From Candidatus Dormiibacterota bacterium (GTDB lineage Bacteria; Chloroflexota; Dormibacteria; Dormibacterales; Dormibacteraceae), in contig PLYD01000269.1 of the NCBI GenBank assembly GCA_003151665.1, forward strand, positions 18,131 through 25,896: a stretch of DNA of 7,766 bases, read 5' to 3'. The position numbers and the translations under genes are program-made. The notes below the pieces were generated by a model. It had not been told where the DNA came from. It worked only from the letters and a program-made list of their open reading frames with translations, and searched no databases. Shown one piece after another: positions 1 through 5,588 of this stretch; within the stretch, counting starts at the first letter, position 1, and every line of letters begins with the position of its first letter.

Positions 1-485
1 ACCAGGCCGACCTCAGCGATCAGCTTCAGGTCCAGCGTGACGGCCAGCTCTTCACCCTTGAGCCCCGGCTCGGCGTAGTCCGGCGCATGCCGCGTCGAGC
101 TCTTGAAGTGCACGTTGCCGCGCCCCCCGCTCCCGCCCCGCGCGATCACCGCCTTGGCGCCAGGATGCTCGAGGTCGGCGATCACCGCGCCGTCGGGGTC
201 TATCGCGACTGTGCCCACAGGGACCTCGAGGGTTATGTCCTTGCCGTTACGGCCAGTCTTGCGGCCGCCCGCCCCATTCACCCCGGGCTCAGCCTGCCAA
301 CGAAGTTTCTGTTTGTAGCGAGACAGATCGGAGACGCTGGTCGTCGCCTTCATCCAGACCGAGCCACCCCTGCCGCCATCGCCCCCATCGGGACCGCCGT
401 GCGGGGTGAAAGGTTCGCGGCGAAAGGAGGCTGAGCCGCGGCCGCCCTGGCCGGCCCGAATGTTTACGCGGGCCGAGTCGACAAA
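1..485 (-). CDS. obg: Obg-family GTPase, N-terminal domain only (cut by window edge)
   Basis: Obg (ObgE/CgtA) is an essential GTPase that binds the 50S subunit and acts in ribosome assembly and the stringent response. About 161 residues are visible and correspond to the glycine-rich Obg fold: FVDSARVNIRAGQGGRGSAS, then SFRREPFTPHGGPDGGDGG, GAGGRKTGRNGKDI, VPVGTV, ARGGSGGRGNVHFKSSTR and EPGLKGEE. The frame leaves the window at KLIAEVGLV, just before the G1 loop (GxPNxGKS) of the GTPase domain. The alignment to the usual MFVDxxKI start is exact, but the codon before Phe is ACC. No ATG or GTG exists in this frame back to an upstream stop; only a TTG at 572, inside rpmA, would add 29 unlikely residues. 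The next downstream ATG (353-351) would remove 44 conserved residues. I therefore give the boundary at the conserved Phe. The cause may be a sequencing error, a non-standard start or a defective gene. Confidence 0.92.
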
Positions 486-497
486 GGTGCGCGAGCG

Positions 498-503
498 ACC
501 TCT
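498..503 (-). promoter_or_regulatory. Likely Shine-Dalgarno site of obg
   Basis: AGAGGT overlaps the TAG stop of rpmA and lies 9 bases before codon 488-486, the place where the obg initiator should be. The spacing is normal for initiation at that codon, even though the codon reads ACC. It therefore marks the intended obg start independently of protein homology. Confidence 0.5.
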
Positions 504-756
504 ATTCGGCGACGATGTTGACCCGCCGGCCGTCCTTGCCCACCCGCTCGTACTTGACGAGGCCGGGGGCAAGCGCGAAGAGAGTGTGGTCGCGTCCGAT
601 GCCCACGCTGTCGCCCGGCGTTATGACGCTGCCGCGCTGACGAACCAGGATGGCGCCCGCGTTCACGGTCTGCCCTGCGTAGATCTTCACGCCAAGCATC
701 TTCGGCTTGGAGTCGCGCCCGTTGCGGGACGACCCGCCGCCTTTCTTGTGCGCCAT
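502..756 (-). CDS. rpmA: Large-subunit ribosomal protein bL27
   Basis: bL27 has a flexible N-terminus that reaches the peptidyl-transferase centre of the large ribosomal subunit. The 84-residue product has normal length and is conserved end to end: [16 protein letters not shown] (1-16), [20 protein letters not shown] (19-38), [20 protein letters not shown] (39-58), LFAL (59-62) and a final [13 protein letters not shown]. The N-terminus starts directly with MAHKKGGGS and shows no cleavable leader of the Firmicutes type. The ATG is supported by AAGGAG at 8-base spacing and overlaps the rplU stop. Its TAG stop comes 13 bases before the position where obg should start. This is the standard rplU-rpmA-obg order. 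Confidence 0.98.
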   Translation of the reverse strand: MAHKKGGGSSRNGRDSKPKMLGVKIYAGQTVNAGAILVRQRGSVITPGDSVGIGRDHTLFALAPGLVKYERVGKDGRRVNIVAE

Positions 757-1289
757 TACTTGGTCTCCTTGTCTGCCTTCGGTTTCCTGGGCGCGCGCTT
801 GGCGGGCGCCTCGGCCTTGCCGGTCACCGTCTCGTCCTTCTCGGGGGTCTCCGTGGTTTCGGCTGAGGCTGACGTTGCCTTGGCTTTCTTGGTCTCGGTC
901 TTCGATTTCGCGGCGGGTTTGGCTTCGGTCTTCGTCTCCGAGCCCGTCGCCGCGGTCAGCCCACCGACCGCCAGGATCTCGATTGCCGTGAGGTCGGCGC
1001 GCCCGCCGCGATGGACGCGAACCCGCTTCTTGGACTTGTAGCGGAGGGTCTCGATCCGGGGCCCGCGCCGGTGGGCGAGGATCTTGATGTCGATGTCCAT
1101 CCCTTCTATGCCGGGAGTGCCAACCTTGATGTCGGAGCCGTCGCGGACGAGGAGGACCCGATCCAGCTTGATCGACGAGCCGGGCTCAGCGGCCAGGCGA
1201 TCGACCAGGATCTGGTCGCCTGGGGCGACCCGGTACTGCTTTCCGCCGCTGACGACGACAGCCGACAGCGAACCATCCGATTTGGGCAC
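756..1289 (-). CDS. rplU: Large-subunit ribosomal protein bL21 with long C-terminal tail
   Basis: bL21 binds 23S rRNA in the large ribosomal subunit. Residues 9-108 carry the full L21 core: [16 protein letters not shown] (10-25), [10 protein letters not shown] (42-51), KVGTPGIEG (55-63), [11 protein letters not shown] (69-79) and [15 protein letters not shown] (83-97). The protein has 177 residues, whereas typical L21 has about 100-105. The extra 69 residues (109-177) form a low-complexity tail rich in Lys, Glu, Ala, Thr and Pro, ending in KADKETK, probably disordered and of unknown role. The start is GTG at 1289; no ATG or better start exists in this frame just upstream. The gene begins 20 bases after the membrane cassette, and its TAA stop shares one base with the ATG of rpmA (TAATG), so the two are translationally coupled. 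Confidence 0.97.
   Translation of the reverse strand: MPKSDGSLSAVVVSGGKQYRVAPGDQILVDRLAAEPGSSIKLDRVLLVRDGSDIKVGTPGIEGMDIDIKILAHRRGPRIETLRYKSKKRVRVHRGGRADLTAIEILAVGGLTAATGSETKTEAKPAAKSKTETKKAKATSASAETTETPEKDETVTGKAEAPAKRAPRKPKADKETK
765..770 (-). promoter_or_regulatory. Shine-Dalgarno site of rpmA
   Basis: AAGGAG lies 8 bases before the rpmA ATG, inside the last codons of rplU. It is the strongest ribosome binding site in the window and fixes the rpmA start at 756. Together with the TAATG stop/start overlap it would let ribosomes finishing rplU restart on rpmA. Confidence 0.85.
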
Positions 1290-1296
1290 GAACGGG

Positions 1297-1302
1297 ATTC
1301 TA
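1297..1302 (-). promoter_or_regulatory. Possible -10 element for a leaderless rplU transcript
   Basis: The hexamer TAGAAT matches the consensus TATAAT in five of six positions and lies 7 bases before the GTG start of rplU. With usual -10 to start-site spacing, transcription would begin at or next to the GTG, giving a leaderless mRNA. No Shine-Dalgarno sequence is visible in the 20-base gap before rplU, which agrees with this. No good -35 box is found 16-18 bases upstream (best stretch TTCCTC), so the promoter call is weak. The alternative is read-through from the membrane cassette. Confidence 0.3.
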
Positions 1303-1309
1303 CCAAGGT

Positions 1310-2119
1310 CTACTTCATGAGGAATGAGGTGACCACGATCAGCACCAGCACCAACAGTGCGTATGGCGCAACCCCACGGCGGTACAGCCCGCGGGCGGTT
1401 TCGACCCCACGGCGGAGCATCAGGGCGCCGGCGCCGATGCCCAGAGCAGCCACTGCCAAGGTGATGACGAAGAAGCGGAGCAGGCCCAGGAAGTCATCCG
1501 CCGAGGGTGGGAAGAACAGCGTGGCGAACAGGCCGCAATAGGGAAACCAGCACAGGGCCCGGACCGAGTCAAAGCGCGGACGGGCACGCCGGTCGCCAGG
1601 CGGCGTGAGCGGCCACAACCTGAGGAGGGCCGGCAGGCAAAGCAGATAGAGAAACCCGCTGGCGACCTTGACCGGCAGCAGCGACGAGACCAGGACGTTG
1701 CCGAGCACCTGGGGTCGCAGGCTCTCTGGCTGGACCGCCGGTCCCAACACCGCCAGCAGCCAGCAGAACTGGATGACCAGCAACAGGCCCGGCGCCGGGA
1801 CGAACTCCACCGTCAGCGCGAGCTCCACCCACCCGGTGAACGCCAACACCATCGCCGCGACGATCACATTGCGCTCCACCGACGGCACCGGGTTGAAAGG
1901 AGCCGCGACCTGGACCGCGACCAGCATTGCGAACAGCGCGACCGTCGCCACCACGGGCGAGCGCAGCTCTCGAACCGCCGCAGGCAGGACCCACCGGCCG
2001 TGGGCAACGCGCGTCCACGCCACCTCTGCCGCAAACCCGAAGACCACGATCGTCAACAGGCCCGGATATAGGACGAGCGCGACGGTGTGGGTCGCCAGCG
2101 CCGAAAGAATCTGAGTCAC
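1310..2119 (-). CDS. NuoH/HyfC-like membrane subunit, shortened
   Basis: A 269-residue membrane protein with about seven or eight helices. NuoH and HyfC, the complex I and hydrogenase-4 subunits that join the peripheral arm to the membrane arm, usually have about 310-330 residues. Resemblance is seen in the N-terminal part: a first helix with LYPGLLTIVVFGFAAEVAW (17-35), then RSPVVATVALFAMLVAVQVA at 53-72, AAPFNPVPS (72-80) and VIVAAMVLAFTGWVEL (85-100). These resemble the NuoH helix pair around the xxPF loop and the following helix. A lysine (Lys151) lies inside a hydrophobic stretch. The acidic EAExE-type loop of NuoH, which lines the quinone and proton entry region, is not visible; residues 170-187 are Arg/Pro-rich instead. 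I chose the GTG start at 2119 because it overlaps the preceding TGA as GTGA. An upstream ATG at 2296 in this frame would add 59 non-membrane residues lying inside the neighbouring gene. A 20-base gap separates its TAG stop from rplU. The family call is tentative. Confidence 0.65.
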   Translation of the reverse strand: MTQILSALATHTVALVLYPGLLTIVVFGFAAEVAWTRVAHGRWVLPAAVRELRSPVVATVALFAMLVAVQVAAPFNPVPSVERNVIVAAMVLAFTGWVELALTVEFVPAPGLLLVIQFCWLLAVLGPAVQPESLRPQVLGNVLVSSLLPVKVASGFLYLLCLPALLRLWPLTPPGDRRARPRFDSVRALCWFPYCGLFATLFFPPSADDFLGLLRFFVITLAVAALGIGAGALMLRRGVETARGLYRRGVAPYALLVLVLIVVTSFLMK

Positions 2120-3333
2120 AGGCCGGCCAGCGCCAGGAACGGCTGCGGATACAGCCCGATGACGACGTTGACAGCGAGGGCGACACCGATTCCCCAGGCT
2201 TGACGTCCGCGAGGCAGGCCGAGGCTGCGGCCGAGCCGGAGCGATGGGGGCAGCCACAGCAGCAGGCCGAGCCCGATCGCCAGCGCGAGCGGCCAATAAA
2301 GCTGAGTCGCACCGCGAAGGAGAAGGACGCGGGCCGCAAAGCCCGCGAATGGCGCGGCCCCGGCGAGCATCGCCGCGGCCAACAGGTTGATGGGCCGGTC
2401 ATTGGGCCGCTTCTCACGCAGCGACTGGCGCGACCACAGGTACAAAGGCAAACGGCTGAGCACGATCCCGTACAGCAGCAGAATCGCCGCGCGCTGCCCA
2501 TCGGCGATCGCGAGCCCAAGGCCGCACAGAACCAATCCCCAATCGGCGATGAACGAGTAATGCCAGGCCGCCGCCCCGTTCTCGGTGCGCCAGGAGGCGA
2601 GGCTGCCCCACACGACATTGAGAAGGCCGAGCCCGATCATCATCGCGCCGAGGTCGCCGCCTTCGGATGGGATCAGCTCGCGCGCCCGCGCGAGCACGGC
2701 AAGAGCGAGCACCGGACCGATGAATGCGATCCACGGAATCGGTGACGTCGCGGTGCGCTCGTTGGGATCGAAATCGTGCATGTACGGCAGCGTGCCGACA
2801 GCTGCGGAAAGACCGGCCACCAGGCCGACCGCCGCGAAGCGCTGAAGAAACACTGGCCCTTCGGCGCGCGCGCACACGGCGGCCAGGCTCAGCAAGACGA
2901 CGGCGAGGACCGGCCCGCGCAAGCGCGTGGCAAACGAACGGCTGCCCCCAGCCGACGCTTGCAGCACGGCCAGCACGAACACCACCAGGATCAGGATCTC
3001 GAGGCTGCCGGCGGCGGCGATGGCGGCCATGCCGGCCAGCCCGGCCAGTCCCCACGTCAGCAGGATCGCCCGCTCGACAGCGAGCGGCGCCAGGACCATC
3101 GTGAGCGCCATCGCCGCCCCTGCCGCGATGAGCAGCGCACGGCTTTCTGGCGAAAGCGACAAGCCGATGCCGAGCTGATTCGAAGTCACTCCAGGCGAGG
3201 AGAGGACCACCGCGGCCAGGCCAAGAAGCCCAAAAACCGCGGCAGCAACCAGGGCCGCCCTCGGCCGGTCCCTCAGAACAGCGGCGCAGACCGACCCAAT
3301 GGCCGGCAGCCCAACCGCGAGCTCAGGCTCCAT
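2116..3333 (-). CDS. Divergent NuoM/N-like (HyfF-like) antiporter-type membrane subunit
   Basis: A 405-residue polytopic membrane protein, short for this family (NuoM/N are usually about 480-500). Visible landmarks: VGTLPYMHDFDP at 179-190 with a following helix ending ALAVLAR at 210-216 (the position of KxxxxPFHxWLPD), WHYSFIADWGLVL at 257-269 (the position of the AYSSIxHxG helix), AILLLYGIVLSRLPLYL at 283-299, LAGAAPFAGFAARVLLL at 323-339 (the position of GxPPxxGFxxK), and VVIGLYPQPFLALA at 390-403, which matches the typical NuoM/N C-terminus. Compared with the family, the Lys of the first motif appears absent, the His of the SSIxH helix is Asp264, and basic residues are Arg294 and Arg335 rather than Lys. 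The ATG at 3333 overlaps the upstream gene by 11 bases, with a weak AGAGAG ahead. The TGA stop overlaps the next gene as GTGA. It probably assembles with the three neighbouring membrane proteins; its coupling partner is unknown. Confidence 0.77.
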   Translation of the reverse strand: MEPELAVGLPAIGSVCAAVLRDRPRAALVAAAVFGLLGLAAVVLSSPGVTSNQLGIGLSLSPESRALLIAAGAAMALTMVLAPLAVERAILLTWGLAGLAGMAAIAAAGSLEILILVVFVLAVLQASAGGSRSFATRLRGPVLAVVLLSLAAVCARAEGPVFLQRFAAVGLVAGLSAAVGTLPYMHDFDPNERTATSPIPWIAFIGPVLALAVLARARELIPSEGGDLGAMMIGLGLLNVVWGSLASWRTENGAAAWHYSFIADWGLVLCGLGLAIADGQRAAILLLYGIVLSRLPLYLWSRQSLREKRPNDRPINLLAAAMLAGAAPFAGFAARVLLLRGATQLYWPLALAIGLGLLLWLPPSLRLGRSLGLPRGRQAWGIGVALAVNVVIGLYPQPFLALAGL

Positions 3334-3862
3334 CGAACTCTCTTACCCGGATCAGGGAGATGCCTCCCGCGACGATCGCCGCCAGCACGTACACCGCCGG
3401 TCCGGGGCCAGTGCCGGCGACGCCTGCGGCCACCGCCACCGACAGCGCGAGCGCCGCCAGCGCGGTCGTCAGCGCCGGCGGGTCGCTCGGCGTGAGGACG
3501 CGAGCGGCCGTCAAGCCCAGGACGGATAGCGCGGCGAACCTGATGGACGCGCCAGGCCCACTCATTACCGTGGTGGAGATCCACAGCGCCAGCAGCCCGA
3601 CGGCTGCGGCGAGCACCACTCTTGCGGTTGACCCAGGGGGCATCACTCCCCACGCGTCTTGCCCACTGCGCAGGCGCTGGACCACCGCAACGCCACCGCC
3701 GGCGACCAGGGCAACGGCCCCCTCCACCTGGCCGGCCGCCATGGCCAGACCGGCAAAACCCAGGGTGACCAGCGCCATACCGAGGGCCAGACCGCGCCGG
3801 CCTTCGGACAGGACTATCAGCGCGGCCCCAAACCAGGCGGCGAATGCGGCGGTTGCGCTCAC
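3323..3862 (-). CDS. Small polytopic membrane protein, possibly HyfE/NuoK-like
   Basis: A 179-residue protein with about six or seven predicted membrane helices (roughly residues 5-19, 25-43, 47-62, 79-97, 106-121, 129-149, 155-172) and a short polar C-terminus (IRVREFDGA). I chose the GTG start at 3862 because it overlaps the upstream stop as GTGA. An ATG at 3904 in the same frame would add an Arg-rich, non-membrane leader lying inside the upstream gene, which is unlikely. No sequence motif identifies it firmly. The GQVEGAVALVAGG stretch (44-56) loosely recalls the Glu-containing helix of NuoK, and both the length and its place directly before an antiporter-like gene match HyfE (about 216 residues in E. 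coli) ahead of HyfF. That is inference from position. Its 3' end overlaps the next gene by 11 bases. The reading frame is credible; the family is uncertain. Confidence 0.7.
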   Translation of the reverse strand: MSATAAFAAWFGAALIVLSEGRRGLALGMALVTLGFAGLAMAAGQVEGAVALVAGGGVAVVQRLRSGQDAWGVMPPGSTARVVLAAAVGLLALWISTTVMSGPGASIRFAALSVLGLTAARVLTPSDPPALTTALAALALSVAVAAGVAGTGPGPAVYVLAAIVAGGISLIRVREFDGA

Positions 3863-5565
3863 CTGTTGACGGCGTATGCGAGGGCGACGAGGGTGGCGAG
3901 CCACAGCAGCGGCCTGCCCCCAGCGGCCGCCTTCTCCAGCCCGCGCAGGTTAACGATCGATCGGTACTGTTCCGGCACAGCGGCACTGCGGACGGCATCG
4001 AGCCATCGCCCTGGCGCATCAAGACTGGGCAACGTGAAGACCGGCGGCCTGACGACAGACGGCCTGGCTTTCTGGTCCGCGACCCCTGCCGCAGCGGGCT
4101 CGCGGCGTGACGCACGCTGTGATCCGAACACCCCGGTGATCCCATACGCGATGGCGCCCAACAGGAGAAGGGGCGTGAACAGGGTCAGCGTCGGCAGGTC
4201 CGTCTGGATGGTAGCCACGGAAATCAGCCCGCCACCGAGTTCCGCGGCGCGCGTCATCACATCCGCCTGCGCGGGAAGGGCGAGGGTGGTCAGCACCACC
4301 GGCAGGGCGGCGCCGGCGACGACCAGGACTGCGGCCAGAGCCATCGCCGTTCGCGGGAAGGTCTCAATTGCCGGGTGACCCCGCCCGGCCGGCAGCCCGA
4401 CGGCTCGCGCGGCGGCCACCATGAACAGGATCCACACGGCCGCGCCGGCGATGCCGATGAGACCCATGAAGTCTCCGGCTTCGAATGTGGCCCCGAGCGC
4501 GACGACCAGAGCACCGAACGCCAGGCCCGGCGGCACACCTGCTGCCGCTGCAACCGCCATCAGGGTCGATGGACCGGCTCGGTCGGGAAGCAACGGCAGG
4601 CAGGCGGCCAGCACGCCGATCGCAGCCAGCACGACGAGCCCTGCCACCAGCCCGACTGGAGTTCCAATCGCGATCGCCATGAGGGCGAAACCGCCCAGTC
4701 CTGGAATCACCTCGCCGAGATACTCGCGGCGCGTTGCTGCTGCCTGAGCGCGCAGCGCGACACCGAGGGACACGAGCACGCCGAGGCAAGCCAGCACGAT
4801 GCCCAGCACCGGCTGCGGGTACTGGCCGTTGCCCATCTCGTAGGCCCGAACCAGCAGATAGAAGCCCAGTGGATAAAGCGTGGCCACGGCCATGCCCGCA
4901 GCTCGCAATGATGGGCGAGACCAGAGCTGCGCGGGCCAGCCACGCCAGAGGAAGAGGCCCGATGCCATGAGGGCGGCAACGGCGAGCAGCGCGAACACCG
5001 GAACTGTCAGCGCGGAAACCGGGACAGCTGCGTATACGGCGGTGCCACCAACCACCTGCAGGATGACGCCCGCCCAGCTCAGCGCCAGCCACGCTGCCAG
5101 CAGCGCGCCCCACGGAGGGCGCGGGGCGCGGATGTCCTCGATGTCCAGCTGGATCACGGCCAGCGTCGCAACGGTGCCCCCGGCGAGTGCGGTGAGGAGC
5201 ACGTCGCCCGCTTCGACGGCCAGCACCGCAGCTGCCACCCCGAGCGCGGCCACAGTTCCCTCCTGCCAGCTGCGCGGCTGCAGCGTGAGAAGGATCGCCG
5301 AGGGAACCAGGATCACGAGCCCGAAGGCAAAGGCGACGCCGTCGAGTCGCAGATCGAAACCCGCGCCGAAGCCCAGCGGGCCGAGAGTCAACTCCTGGGT
5401 CGAACGGATCGGCAGCCACAGGAGGAAAAGGGCGAGCATGGCGGCCCAGGTGCCGGCGCCGACGATCGCCCGTCCCGGTTTGAACCCGGCGAGCCCTAGG
5501 GCGGCGGTCAGTCCGCCGCCCACCAATGGAAGAGCCACGGGCGCCAGGAGGGCGAGTGGCGGCAT
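3859..5565 (-). CDS. Divergent NuoL/M-like (HyfB-like) antiporter-type membrane subunit
   Basis: A 568-residue polytopic membrane protein, almost wholly hydrophobic up to residue 480. Features seen that recall the proton-translocating subunits of complex I and group 4 hydrogenases: FDLRLDGVAFAFGLVI at 70-85 (the LRLDGLS-type start of the antiporter fold), WPAQLW followed by a helix ending FYLLVR at 210-240 (the position of the KSAxxPxHxWLP helix), and AAGVPPGLAFGALV at 341-354 (the position of GxPxxxGFxxK). A hydrophilic stretch (480-550) and a last membrane helix (552-567) resemble the C-terminus of NuoL/HyfB. Key residues appear lost: Gly129/Gly130 where the membrane Glu is expected, Leu206/Trp207 for the Lys of KSA, and no Lys after GVPP. 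The ATG start lies 23 bases after valS; only a weak AGGGG stretch precedes it. The stop overlaps the next gene as GTGA. Superfamily assignment is moderate; a proton-pumping role is doubtful. Confidence 0.75.
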   Translation of the reverse strand: MPPLALLAPVALPLVGGGLTAALGLAGFKPGRAIVGAGTWAAMLALFLLWLPIRSTQELTLGPLGFGAGFDLRLDGVAFAFGLVILVPSAILLTLQPRSWQEGTVAALGVAAAVLAVEAGDVLLTALAGGTVATLAVIQLDIEDIRAPRPPWGALLAAWLALSWAGVILQVVGGTAVYAAVPVSALTVPVFALLAVAALMASGLFLWRGWPAQLWSRPSLRAAGMAVATLYPLGFYLLVRAYEMGNGQYPQPVLGIVLACLGVLVSLGVALRAQAAATRREYLGEVIPGLGGFALMAIAIGTPVGLVAGLVVLAAIGVLAACLPLLPDRAGPSTLMAVAAAAGVPPGLAFGALVVALGATFEAGDFMGLIGIAGAAVWILFMVAAARAVGLPAGRGHPAIETFPRTAMALAAVLVVAGAALPVVLTTLALPAQADVMTRAAELGGGLISVATIQTDLPTLTLFTPLLLLGAIAYGITGVFGSQRASRREPAAAGVADQKARPSVVRPPVFTLPSLDAPGRWLDAVRSAAVPEQYRSIVNLRGLEKAAAGGRPLLWLATLVALAYAVNR

Positions 5566-5588
5566 ACGTTAGCGCCGCCCCTTTGTTT

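Noticed and set aside
1290..1309. A regulatory RNA leader before rplU, such as the known L21 leader
   Set aside because: Only 20 bases separate the stop of the preceding gene from the rplU start, too short for such a structure.
2120..2296. N-terminal extension of the NuoH-like gene to an ATG at 2296
   Set aside because: The added 59 residues are Arg/Pro-rich, lie wholly inside the neighbouring gene, and the GTG at 2119 forms the same GTGA overlap as at 3862.
1569..2618. A 349-residue minus-strand frame overlapping the NuoM/N-like and NuoH-like genes
   Set aside because: The translation is Arg/Gly/Ser/Cys-rich with no membrane pattern, and it overlaps two genes with coherent hydrophobic profiles and precise stop/start overlaps.
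1927..2745. A 272-residue open frame on the plus strand, with other plus-strand frames of 170-240 residues (for example 406-1041, 2776-3495, 3659-4378, 5937-6782)
   Set aside because: They lie opposite clearly coding minus-strand genes, have Arg/Pro/Ala/Gln-rich translations without recognisable domains, and are expected by chance in GC-rich DNA.
3273..4145. A 290-residue minus-strand frame across the small membrane gene
   Set aside because: Its translation is Arg/Gly/Ser-rich, with no domain or plausible start context; it is a shadow of the real frame.
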